From Gavia stellata (lineage: Eukaryota; Chordata; Aves; Gaviiformes; Gaviidae), in assembly GCF_030936135.1 (NCBI RefSeq), contig NC_082594.1, positions 17,323,553 through 17,387,552 of the forward strand: 64,000 bases of DNA, read 5' to 3'. Numbering within the stretch: position 1 is the stretch's first letter; every line of letters starts with the position of its first letter. The position numbers were made by a program, and so were the translations under genes. The notes beneath the pieces are model-generated. The model was not told where the DNA came from and did not search any database. It saw only the letters and a list, made by a program, of their open reading frames with translations. Shown in pieces: positions 1-11,600 of the stretch.

Positions 1-3000
1 GTTAATACATTTGCCATGTTTTTCTGCTTGAAAGTCACATAAAACAGGTGGCCCATTGGCCATTACAGGGAAATTCAATACAGACTTCAAAGTTATTAAG
101 GTCAACCCCACATAGTACATGCTTGGGGAGATATACGTACCTCTCAAAGCTATCTATACAGATCTCCAGTTGAGGGGCAAGGCATTCTGCACACCTGATA
201 ATTAAGCGGCAAGAAATGGCCAGCCTACATATGGCCACAAAGCAGCTAGCAGTTGAACAGAAGGAGGTTGGGGACGGTAATGTCATTTTGGTCATTATGG
301 TGGGTGAACTAAAGGACCATCTGGGAGCTCTGAGGGCAAGAGCATTCTTATGGTCTGTCACAAAGTCCACTAATAAGGACCCAGACCTCATTAGTTCTGC
401 TGTTCACAAGACCCCTCTGTTTTAACACTGTCCTTTTCCCAAGACGATAAGGGATGGAACAGCCTAGAACATAATGAGCTCGTTGACCCAGATGCCAGGT
501 AACCACACTGAGAAGTCTGATAACCCCATAGTCAAAATATGAGCTACACACACATTCCTATTAGTAGTATCTAATCTATTGGTAAAAAGCTACAAGAAAA
601 TGTTCAACTCACCTTAATACTTGTATACCAAGCAAACAGCTGCCAAAAACACTCACTGAATTTCTAGAGGAATTTTTTTACTTCACCAATGCTAATATTC
701 CCTTTCCAAAGACAGTTATAAGACACAACATAAAGATTTTCTTTTAGTTGGTGCTACCAACAATCCTTCTTAGATGTTCTTATAATTCTGTATGTGGAAG
801 AAGTTGAAATGTGTAATTTATTTGTTTATACTTATCCTTCAGAAAGTCCAGCTGACCTTTTGAGTATCAATTTCATAACCTGGATATTTGTTGAACCCTA
901 GATATTACACTAAAAGACTGTAAACACAGGATACTATTAAACTTATATAGGAGTCCAAAAACATCCAGGACAGCCATTTTCAAAATATCTCAATAGGCAT
1001 ACACTAAAATCATAACTGCTGCAATATGCTCCTAGAAATGGTGTTAACATCCATTCCACCAGATTTGAAACAGCAAAGCAAACAGAACTGCGGAGTGAAC
1101 TTTAAGCAGAGATGAACTTTTGTTTGTGCAGGGTCTACTGTAGTTCCCACCAGAACGTTGATCAGAACAGACTCATATAAACTACATATACTCATAACAC
1201 TTTTGCTGAAAGTCACAATAGCCTTAGGTGCTGCGACTGACAGATAAAATGGTTACAGAAGTTTAAATATGCTAATGAAGTTGAGAATGGTATAAGATGT
1301 GCAATTAATTCTAAGTGAATAACATAGGAAAATTTATTAAACAAGGGAGGGCAAGGGCCTGTGTAGTAGGAATGGAGCATGAACACCCAGATGAGGACAC
1401 ACGGTACAGATTGACACTGGAGAACTTACACCAAACTGTTTTGATCTCTGTGTGATAGTAAGATAAAAATATATATACAAATATGTGACTTTGTAATAGG
1501 CTAGGGGATGTTGTTTTGTGAAAGTATTGAGCATACATAAGTATCGTGTATATGTACGTTAGCACTTTGTCAGAAAAAGCATGTTAGGGCCATGCCTGTC
1601 TGACAATAAACATGACCGAACCTTTGTAGTGGGACTGAAGCCCCAGATTGTTCCCAGCACAACGGACACCAATCTTACATGAGGCATATAGGCATTCAGA
1701 CAGTACAAATAACATTCTGTGTGTAGATGTTCTCTCCTCTACCAATACAGCTGTCAAAACCAGTCTAAACTCAACCTTTATTTGGTACTTCATTATTTAC
1801 AAACAATTGTAAAACAATCTATCTGCTTTATCTCAAAGCACAACATAGCTGTCCTACAGCACTCTCTGTACAGCACACTCTTACTAATAAAAAAAAGAAT
1901 ATTAATTCTTAATAGTTCTTAGCAGGTTTCCTATGACAAATAAATTGTTATTCAAAAGAACATTACCTTTGTCAATTAGCCTTCTCCCACCTTGGATAGT
2001 ACGTCTTACTAGATAGCAGGATTTTAAAAAAGAGACATCTTAAATGCTGGTATTTTACAGCATACTTTATCTACCGAGGAAGAAAGAATTAAGACCAAGG
2101 AAGATAAAGTAATGTAAGTTTTGAAAAGGTCAAGGTCAGCATTTTAAAATCTAATATTAAAAGTAAGTATTAAGTCTACTATATACTCATCAAGATGATT
2201 TGCTATTTTCACTCCTTGTCTATTCAAAGAGGGAGAAATCAGTAATTTGTTAACAATTTTTAAAGACACCACTCCCCACTACACATCTAATTTAACAGCA
2301 CCTAATTTAATATTCAGCAAGATGAATGTGAATGGAACAGGTATCTAAAGGATTTGGTGACACTTCTAATTGCTGACTAAAAAGACAAGAGTGGATTGAA
2401 ATGTAATTAAACTATAAATACTAAGTACAAAGTTCTGTACTTTTAGATTGTATTATTGTTTTGACTGTCATTGACCGTCTAAGATTGAAAACAGACAGTA
2501 ACACAATTCCAGGTTCCTGTCTGGAAATTTCCATGCAGCTCAGTCTCACAGCTTTTTCATAAATAACACAACTTCAGAGAAAATTAAAATTCAATCGTTT
2601 TTAGACAATCAAAAAAGATGCATGTGACATTCTGAGACATTTAATCCACAAAAGTGGCATTTATCAATAATACATGTTGAGACAGTATTCTAAGAAGGAA
2701 AGGTGACACAGAGACTTTAAAGCTTTGGGTTCTTTAGAAGTGATTGAAAAAAAACCAGCATGAAAAAAACCCCAGCATGGTACCAACAAGAAGCAGTGAA
2801 ATTGCACTGATGCCTGGAGGCATTCCAAAAGTGGAAGATTCCTTCTCTGCAAGCAGTGATCTTTAATTGCATATCCTCTCACAAACACATGAATCCATTA
2901 AGATAAAGAAAATAATAACTTAGAAGAACGCAAACTGACTGGATTTTATCCTACAGCTGAATTTCTCAAATTCATCAAGTTCCTTTGGAAATTATTTTCT

Positions 3001-4350
3001 TAGCTAAAAAAGTTCAAGAACTGTAATTTTAATTTTCAGAAAAAAAAGTGGAATTAAAATGCCATGCTGTACTTCTTATTCTGGCAAAAATAATAACTGC
3101 AAATTCTGGAACATTAAATTACTGCTTTTACTGGGTTCAGTAGTCTGTCATTTCTGTATGTCATTAAAATAGGTATTTTTTTCAAAACATACATGCAATT
3201 TTGAGCATACTTACAGAATAACTTGGCATAGCTTATTATCATAGCATGTTTTACTTATAATAAAAATGTGGGTTTATAGTGAATATATTCATAATTATAT
3301 TCCATATTATACAGCACATCTCAAACCTCAGTTTGCACTTACACTTGATGCTTATTTTTAAAAGAAGTCAATAAATCCGATAGTGAAAAAAACTGCTACA
3401 TGTTTACATCTCTCTAAGTAGAAAGCATGGGCAAGTCAAACCTATTAATCAAAACTGAGGGGTTTGTTTTGAACTAGGTAAGATCCACATTCCATTAGTA
3501 TTATATATCAGTAACTAAATACAGATATGGCCACAATTTCCTCTTCAAAATGTGCAGAATACAATGCTTGAAATGTAAGCCTCAGCTACAATTTTATATT
3601 GGTGAACAGCATTTTCTTGGGGGTTTTTTTGACTGTGCTAAATCCTTCTCTGCTGTCAGTTAACTTTGTCTCTGTCTTTGGATAATACATAACGGAGTAT
3701 GTATAGCATCCCTTGCTTGACTAAGTCATGAAGAAAAATCGGAATCATATTTAAAAATAAGGGAACTACACTACTGATTCATTGCTGAAACACTTTTCTC
3801 TCCAAATGTTACTTCTGTGTTTAAAATATTTTGCAAAGACCAACCTATACTCAGTTGTAACTGAGACTTATTTTGGGCAGAAAGACAGCAGTTCTTCTGG
3901 CCTGTGTAGAAACACTTTTTCACATTAACAGGAAGCTGGGAATGCTAAACAATAAAAAAAATAATGAAAGATTCTAAGAAATAATATAATGTAAAATATT
4001 TTTGCAACATTTGTACATGGTCAATATGGAACGGTTAAAGCGTAAATATTTCTAAAGGCAAGAAACAGGAAGAAAGGTCATAAATTTTCAAATAGACCCT
4101 AAATTTTTAGCCATGGCCCAACTTCAAAAACAAAGGGTAAACAGAATTATTACCTTCTGATGATTTTCAGATTGCCTGTAATTGAGGGCACATGGGAATC
4201 CAGTTCTGACCACCATTACAGTTCTTAGCAGAACAAAGAGTGCAGGATATAAAAGGCTTTTGTTTGGACATAATGTTTAGGAGCCAGAATCAAACTAGGG
4301 TGATGCAGTTCTTTGCATCTGGTGCGTGAACAATTGTCTTCTCTTCTCTA
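1..4350. other. AT-rich non-coding DNA left of the CpG island
   Basis: No family-recognisable open frame on either strand; the longest (118 codons on the minus strand near 35-391) resembles nothing I know. By synteny this could be the first intron of KBTBD3. Faint LTR-like features occur near 1.3-1.7 kb and are reported as a finding rather than a call. Confidence 0.6.
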
Positions 4351-4862
4351 GTCAATACAAAGCAGCAAATCCAGGGAAGGCACAGAGGCCACCCCCGCTG
4401 CGACAGCTGCCGGCATGTGTCAGCTCTACCAGGGGCCGGGATGGTTCTCCAGGAGCATGGATGTACTAATGGCAACGATGGGGCCAGAGACACCGAGGGG
4501 AATCATCTGCCGTTAGCGGATAACGGTGCCAGGAAGAGCTCCCAACGGACACTATCCCCAAAGGGATGAACGCGGCCCTGGCTCGCACAAAGCCGGGGCG
4601 GCCAGAAGTTACAGGGAAATTACGTTCTTTTTGCCAGGGCCGGGGTCATCGGCCACCCCCAACCTCATCAGCGAGCTACCGCCCCGGTCCCTGCCGGTGC
4701 CTGTGCCGGCCCGCCCCTGCAGCCCGTCAGCGCCGGCCTCGCAGACAGCAACCACCGCCGTTGCCACCGCCATTGCCTTTGCCATCGCCTCCGCCCCCCG
4801 CCCCGCCCGCTGGGGGGAGGGCAGCGGCGTCAGCACCGCCACTGAGCATACCCAGGCCGACC

Positions 4863-4872
4863 GCGCATGCGC
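4863..4872. promoter_or_regulatory. NRF-1-type palindromic site
   Basis: GCGCATGCGC is a perfect core of the NRF-1 recognition palindrome, inside the CpG island about 640 bases upstream of the AASDHPPT start codon. NRF-1 sites are typical of CpG-island promoters of housekeeping and mitochondrial-function genes. Binding is inferred. Confidence 0.5.
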
Positions 4873-5078
4873 CCTGCGACGACTCCGTTCATTCTAAGGG
4901 AGGACTAATTCTGACAGGACAGGCAGGATGGTGCAAAGGGCTTCCCCTCTTCTCACAACGCGACCGCGGGGCCCGGCCACGGGATGTGGCGGTCTCCAAG
5001 CGCTGCCGCCGCTCCGTAACCGGCAAAGAGCTAATCCCCCCCCCCCCTTAGCGCTCCCTCCGAACAGCGCGCACCCAC

Positions 5079-5290
5079 CTGCAGCCAACACCAGCAGCTC
5101 GCCGACCAGTCTGGCCCACCCTCCCCAGCAGCAGCGCCAGCAGATTGGCTCCTTCCGGTGTCATTCTCCCGCTTCTTGCACTTGGAATGGTTTTCCCGGC
5201 CGTCAATCCAGTTGAAAGCCCGCCCATCCTCCGTAGCGGGTTCCTCTCCGGGCGCGCGCTGACGACACCACGGGTGTAGCTCAGCCGCAG
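5079..5290 (-). other. Possible untranslated first exon of a divergent gene (KBTBD3 candidate)
   Basis: On the minus strand, CTGCAG at 5079 is followed by GTGGGTGC (+ coordinates 5078 down to 5071), a near-consensus splice donor. Its distance from the inverted CCAAT boxes fits a first exon. Synteny in mammals would make this KBTBD3. No BTB or Kelch coding sequence is present, so the gene's coding exons would lie to the left of this window. The upstream edge is a guess. Confidence 0.3.
5144..5158 (-). promoter_or_regulatory. Inverted CCAAT box next to an ETS-type site
   Basis: ATTGG at 5144-5148 (CCAAT on the minus strand) is followed by CTTCCGG at 5152-5158 (CCGGAAG on the minus strand). NF-Y plus ETS/GABP pairs are common in bidirectional CpG promoters. 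Occupancy is inferred. Confidence 0.4.
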
Positions 5291-5361
5291 GTACCGCCTT
5301 TCCCCTGATAAGTCGGTACCTGGCGCATTCCCCTGTCACTCACAGGGCACTCTGATACCGG

Positions 5362-5366
5362 ATTGG
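5362..5366 (-). promoter_or_regulatory. Second inverted CCAAT box
   Basis: ATTGG in the context GGATTGGCC lies about 150 bases upstream of the AASDHPPT start codon, a normal distance for NF-Y in a TATA-less promoter. The motif is short, so confidence is limited. Confidence 0.35.
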
Positions 5367-5419
5367 CCACCGTGCCTCGACAGTGCGTCCCTCCCTCCCG
5401 CCCACCGATAGGCGCATTC

Positions 5420-5446
5420 ATGGGTTGTGCCGAGGGGGAGGGGTGA
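5420..5446 (+). other. Short upstream ORF in the AASDHPPT leader
   Basis: An ATG at 5420 opens eight codons ending in TGA at 5444-5446, in the same frame as the main start codon and 66 bases before it. If transcription starts upstream of 5420, this uORF could reduce or tune translation of AASDHPPT. The transcription start is not visible, so its inclusion in the mRNA is inferred. Confidence 0.4.
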
Positions 5447-5512
5447 GCGCCCCGCTGCCGTTGGACGGCGCTGGGGAGCGCGGCCGTCCGGCCGTGGCGT
5501 CTTCTGGGGGCT

Positions 5513-5656
5513 ATGGGGAGCGTGCGCTGGGCCTTCCCCTGCGCCGCCTGGCGCCCCTGCCGCGAGGAGTGGCTGCTGGCGGCGCGGCTGGTGCAGCCCG
5601 AGGAGAAGGACCGCATCGGCCAGTTTGTCTTTGCCCGCGATGCCAAAGCCGCCTTG
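5513..5656 (+). CDS. AASDHPPT: AASDHPPT coding exon 1 (residues 1-48)
   Basis: This exon begins at the ATG in a G-at-minus-3, G-at-plus-4 context and encodes [13 protein letters not shown] through FARDAKAAL. It matches the human segment that follows the 13-residue human N-terminal extension. It ends after a complete codon (TTG) at a GT donor at 5657-5658. The donor (TTG then GTACAT) is weaker than consensus, but the protein continues exactly into exon 2 (AAL then AGRLLIRKL). The exon sits inside the CpG island and is very GC-rich, so overlapping open frames on both strands here are composition artefacts. Confidence 0.95.
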
Positions 5657-8600
5657 GTACATGCTGGCGGGGGGGCAGGCATGGCGGGGGGCGGCTTCCC
5701 CTCCCTCAGGGCTGGCGGCGTTAGCCCACGGGCGGGACTCGAAGGGCCGCGTTGCCCGGAGCCCTCCGTCTCGTCCCTCCCCGCTGCTGCGGCGAGTGTG
5801 GGTGTCGCTGGCGGGGCCCTGCCCCTCCGCGGGGCCGTGGTGGAGGCTGCCGAGGGCCCCTCAGGGCGCGGGCGGAGGCCGCTCCGCTGAGGAGCCCCCT
5901 CTGGCGTCACTCGTGGCCCCGGGACCGGCCCGTTCCCATGGGGGCGCGATTGTCTCTTTGCAGAGTCAGTATTGCCCAAATTTCTGGCTTCTCGTAGGAA
6001 AATATGCCCTGTGAGGGCGTTTCAGGGAAGTAAATGCACTTACACCTTCACTTAGGAGGAAAAAGGGATGCTTGCCGTCTGCTAGTAGTAGTTATTGTGA
6101 AAGACTTCACAAGTTTTACATCGTGATGTCAAGTTATGAGACAAAATCAACGCGATCTAGGAGACTGCACATGAAGGCGGTAGTGTAATGTGTAAGAGAA
6201 TAAAGCTGTTTTACATAATTCAGGTTTTAAATCTCGCATAACAATGTGGTAGTAATACAGACTCCTGCTAATTAGTCTATAAGAAGTTACCATTTTTAGC
6301 TGTTGAGTATTTCATTTAGTGCCTAAGTAACTGAAGGAATGTACTGGAAGGAAAGCTATTGGGACAGTTTTACTGTTCAGTGTGGTATAAAAAGTATTAA
6401 TCTATGCGATAAAGTATCCGAAGTAAGTAAAAAAGGTAGAGAAGAACTATTTTATACGATTCTGGGCTTGGACTGCTCTTTATTGGGTCTTGTGTTGTCT
6501 TTGTGCTAATAGTGATAACAAATGTCTTATATACTAGTGTCTGGTGAACTCTTGGTTAAATTTACTTGACACAGGCTTTTATAAAAGGGAGAAATCTAAA
6601 TGATTTGGCTAAAATACACTCTTTACTTTCTGTTTGTGATAATAAAACCACATTTTTCTAGCGACCACAGATATTTTGCACATAGCGTAATAGTTCTGTA
6701 TGAATCACTTCCATTTTATTTCATAGGCTGGTCGCCTGCTGATACGGAAATTAATTGCAGAAAAGTTGTGCATACCTTGGAATGAAATACAATTGCAAAG
6801 GACGTCAAAAGGAAAACCTTTCCTGGCAAATAACGTATTCAGTATCTATTCGAATTACAACTTCAATGTCTCTCATCAAGGAGATTATGCAGTTCTTGCA
6901 GCTGAGCCTGAGCTTCAAGTTGGCATTGATGTTATGAAGACTAATTTACCAGGTAACGCATTATGGTGACCGAAGCAGATTCTATAGTGTTTAAGTACTG
7001 AACATTTTAACGTTTCCCAAAGAACCAATCTGTGTCCTAGAAAGTGTAATTAGAAGAGAGTGTATGAATGTATTGTGTATTTGTTTTCTTTAATTGTTAA
7101 ATGCGCTCCTCATTTTTTATTTAGGGTTTTCTGTTATGCCAGATGCAGATATATTTCCAGTTTAGAAAAGCAGAACCCTGGAAAAATAAGATCATGAATT
7201 CTGCTATGATATTGGCAGGACTGGCATCTGCAGATACTGTAATTAGGGGTTTGCTTTCTCTTAGGTAGAAGCAGGGGCAATTTTCCAACTGGGGACAATG
7301 GGATCCATCCCCATGAGAACTTTATAACCTGTGACTGGGAGCGTTACTCCCTTGTCCCATAAGTGTGGGCATTGTATGTGTCAGCACCAGGCCCAGTACT
7401 GTAGCAAACTGGTGTTGAAGATGTGCTGTGAGTGTGCAGAAATCCTCAGTGAGAAGGGATCATGAGGGAATATTTGAGGTCCCCCTGGTAAAAGACTAGA
7501 CTTCACAAACTTTATTTGTTGGCCTATGTATTTCTATGAAATGTTGCACTAACCTGACCATATTAGTGATTTTCAAGACCCGAATTATAAATGCGAATTG
7601 TAGCAAAGTGTATTTTAAAATAGTTTTATGAAGATCATTTAGTTCACAAATGTTCATTGATTCATGACTGGGTTAAAGGAGAAACATACTGGGATTTAAG
7701 ATTTACTGGAATTCTAGTTTGTGAGAATCCTCATCAAGTGTTTAACCAGATATGACAGTAATAGCTGTGTTCTTAAAAAATCTCTCTTCACAATCTTGAA
7801 TTTGCCCAGCATTTTATGCTATGAAATAATTTGTGTAGTAAAGTAAAGATTTGAATAAACCCTGACTAGATAACTTTCTCTCTGATCGCTTTACCCCTTT
7901 TTAATGATTATTATAAGTGTACATTTTTGGATTGGCATGTTTAGCTAAGATGCACAGAAACTTTATTACAATCCAAAGTGAAGTTGTTCTTCTCTGTGAC
8001 TTCCATCTTCCATTTACTGTAGACCCTCACTCTAAAGATGGTGGTCAGTATGTGGTGCCACATTATAGCCTGTGGAGGACACCACACCAGCACAGTTCTG
8101 TATGTCGTGACAGAAACTGTGGCCCGTGGATAAGGCTGCACTGGAACAGGTACACCGCTGAAGGGCTGCAGTAATGCAGAGCCCAAATACCAGATTAAAC
8201 TCAAGGCCAGTGCTTTTACCATAGCTCTCCCAAGCAAAACAAAACGAAGTGGTGTCCCAGCTATGTCCCCTCGCAATGTCTTGCACAACCCCAGCCTATT
8301 TGCTGGGGAGGCAGAGTGACAGAGAAGGCCTTGATGCTATGCAAACGCTGCAGCAGTAGATAAAATATTGGTGTGGCATCAACACTGTTTTAAGCGTAGA
8401 TCTAAAACACAGTGCCATACAGGCTGCTATGAAAAAAATTAACACTCAGACCCCATACCCTTGGAAACACTTTGGCTGCACTTGCCACAGGCCACAACAC
8501 TCCCTAATTACTCCTTTTAAAAAGCTTTCCTGTTTCAGCAGGTAAATAGTGCAAATCAAAATGTTCAAACGTTCTTCTTTATACTTTAAGCTTTTTTTGG

Positions 8601-11600
8601 GAAATGAAAAATTGAAAGTGATTTATACATGCCACATACAGAGGTAGGGATATCTTGTATCCTCTGCTGGCATTTTATGCAGCTGGAAATGTAGCTGGCA
8701 TTTTAAAGATACATTGCTGATGTCCAGCTGACAAATCTTTTGAAATGTGTTAAACTCTCCTTCTGAAAGTAGGAAATAATTATGAAGAGTAGAGGTTTAA
8801 CTTTATACGTTGGTTTAGAAACCTGTATTTGTATTACTTCCCTATTTTGGCATAGAATGCATTCAACTTCTTAAGGGTATATAGTAGTTCTTTTCCAGTT
8901 AATAGAAAAAATATCTTCTAACTTCAATATTAGCTGGCTTTTTTAAAAAAAATATCTCTACTGCTTCCTTTCTCTTGTATTTTTTACTTTTTACTGTTCT
9001 TTTCTCATTTCCCTCAGATTAAATCACTGAAATAGTGGATAAATCAGTGTCCATTGATCTATTGCTCATTCTGCAGGCAGTGTCAGAACAAATCAAGGTT
9101 CTTTTACCTTGTGTCTGAGTGTATTTTTCATTCAGTGGCGCTAGTCACTGCTGTCATAAGAGGTGTGGAATCAAAGTTAGACCGTTAATATATATTGTCG
9201 CTTACTCTTAGTTATGTCAACTTTAGCAGGCTAAATTTAGGGAAAATTATCTTGAGTTCATCCTATCAATGATTTTTTTGGTTGCTATTCTGCTTCTGTC
9301 ACATAGCTTTTTGATTGCCTGTCTTAGGGTCTCCAAATAACAACATGAAAAGCTGAAGTTGAAAGTAGGATTTGGTATCAGGGAAAGAGTTTAATCTCAG
9401 AAGAAATGTAGGAAAAGCAGTGAAACAGAACTCAGTTTTTAGTTAAGTACAAACAGGGTTTAGATACAACATGCAGTTCTTAACTTCTTGAGTAGCAGGA
9501 GTGGCCTCTGCCCATGTGTCCTAGAATTGTTGATGGCAGCAGTCATGACCTCTTACCATAAAGCAAGTGTTGCCACATCCCCCTGGGCAGCTGAACTCAG
9601 CAGCTGTGTGGATTTAATTTGTGACTATGAGCTGGTGAGATTAAGTAACGCTTTGAGATCTGATACAAACAGGCTTCAATGTTTTTACCCATAGAGAGAA
9701 AAATGGTGGTTATTCTGGAGAAGCCCATGATTCCAAAGACTAAATGATGGAATTAAATTGGTGCTTTTGTAATAAAGTGATACTGAAAAACTGTGTATCC
9801 AGGTGACCAATCTGAAACAAGCTAGCGACAGATGCAGCCTGCTAGGAGTCCTGAACATGGGTCCTTTATCCACCTTTACCCATGGCCACTTTAGCCACCT
9901 CTCCCTCTAGGTATATATTAACAGAAAAAGGGGCTATTAGGGCAAGTCACTGTATCCACAATATGAATTCCTGGTGGCAAGCTTCACAGTGCATACAGAG
10001 GAGTAAAAAATGCATCATTACAAAATTTCTGGCTTTCCTTTCCGATATCTGAAGTTCCGCAGCTAGCATAGTCTGTCCTGAAGTAATTTAGCTGTCAACA
10101 GCTTGTATACATATTTTCTATCTTTTGACAAGGAGAGAAAGGAACTTCAATGCTTGTCATTATGCATAAGAAATAGCTGTCGTAAGTGTGTCAGCGCCTG
10201 GTTGTGCAATTATTTTTCACATTAAGTAACTTTACATAAATATTTGTGAATTAAATAAAAAAAATACCAGGTTCCAAATTTTAAAGAGGTTTTATTTATA
10301 GCCATACATCTTCCTTTTTGGAATTATAATTTGGTTTTTTTGGAAAAGAAATATGATAGCATGAAAACTTAGTAATTGTATGTGGGAAGGTAAGACATCA
10401 AATAAACAATAGTAAGGGTAGAATTTTAAATTAGTCTCTGTAATATGCACTAAAGCTAGCAATTTTTTCACCTAAAATTTTTCTGAGAAAGATTTTTATC
10501 TCTTAGTAGAACTACCTGGAACTGTTTTTACTGCTCTGCTATGAATATGTAACTTCAACCCTGACAGTTTTATCTGATAGTGCCACTGAGTGGCGCTCTT
10601 GCTCTGCAGTTGCTAAGTACATTGTCTTTCTGAGAGTGAATCCACTATCAATCTCTTTCTCTGGAATAGCTACAAGGACAAAGATTTCCCTATGTACAAA
10701 GTACATTACAGTAGTGTTTTTGTTTTTTTTTTCCAAATGCTTGTTTAAATACAAAGTACTTCATCTTATGATGTTATCCAATAGAATCTTGATTGAGGTC
10801 TCCAGTATTCTAGTTCTTATATTCCTTTATTGTTCAACCAGTGAACACAATATGCAGTGCAAATATACAAGAGAGTATCATGCAGCTGAAAATTTTGAGA
10901 AATACGCAATTAAATTGTGTGCTAGCATGTAACAAGGAGACCTGGTGCACATAAACATTTTATGTCACTTCTTAATCCATGTTATCTATTTTTGTTTCAT
11001 TTATGTGCAATAAGAAGCTGCCTCTTTCTATATTACTTTTGCTGCATTATTAAAATCTGAAAAATGAAACTGCTGCAAGACATAGCCTTCTTCGAAGGTG
11101 AAGGCAGGCCACACAAGAACCTATTCTTAGCAGTGCAAATAGAGACAATTCTACAAAAGTTCCACAGGTATGCAACAGTTTATCACCTTTTTTCCTCTAT
11201 TCAGATATTGAACTAAATAATGTATTGATGGCAGAAAAGGAAAATGCCCTCTTTAGGTATTGTGTGTTTTTGCCTTTTGGTTATCCAGCAGGTTATTGTT
11301 GTAGGTTTAAATCAGGCTTTCAGTTTACTTGGTTTTGAAGAATTACTGAGATAAACGATTTTTTTCTTCTCTTTAGATCAGTTTAAGATGAACTCTTGAA
11401 TAATTTGGGAGAATGCACACTGTACTGTAATTTTTTTAATGGAAGTAATTGTGGACATTATTTGGCAAGAGAGGTAATGCATATGAAATTATTTTAACCC
11501 TTTCACAAAACAAATGAGAAGGATTCTCACAATACTACTAACTCCTGTGGAAAAACTCAGCTTGTGAGAATGTATTTGATTTTTAACTTATGGATAAGAA

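Larger units (their letters stand above)
4380..5950. promoter_or_regulatory. CpG island, probable bidirectional promoter of AASDHPPT and a divergent gene
   Basis: GC and CpG density rise abruptly from an AT-rich flank and fall again early in intron 1, with AASDHPPT exon 1 inside the island. No TATA box is placed convincingly upstream of the start codon, as usual for housekeeping CpG promoters. The island reaches more than 1 kb upstream of the AASDHPPT ATG, further than one promoter normally needs, and contains a good minus-strand splice donor. This fits the head-to-head KBTBD3/AASDHPPT arrangement known in mammals. The second gene itself is inferred, not seen. Confidence 0.75.

Noticed and set aside
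1..4350. Search for KBTBD3 coding exons
   Set aside because: No BTB, BACK or Kelch motif could be read on the minus strand, so no exon is called here.
4566..5051. 161-codon Pro-rich open frame in the CpG island
   Set aside because: It derives from CCN-type low-complexity sequence and is open in several frames on both strands at once; no domain is visible.
5281..5979. 232-codon minus-strand open frame
   Set aside because: It is antisense to AASDHPPT exon 1 and lies in the CpG island, where high GC removes stop codons. The composition is low-complexity Pro/Ala/Arg with no family resemblance.
5427..6014. 195-codon plus-strand open frame overlapping AASDHPPT exon 1 in another frame
   Set aside because: It runs through the exon-intron boundary, starts at a non-ATG codon, and owes its openness to GC-rich sequence.
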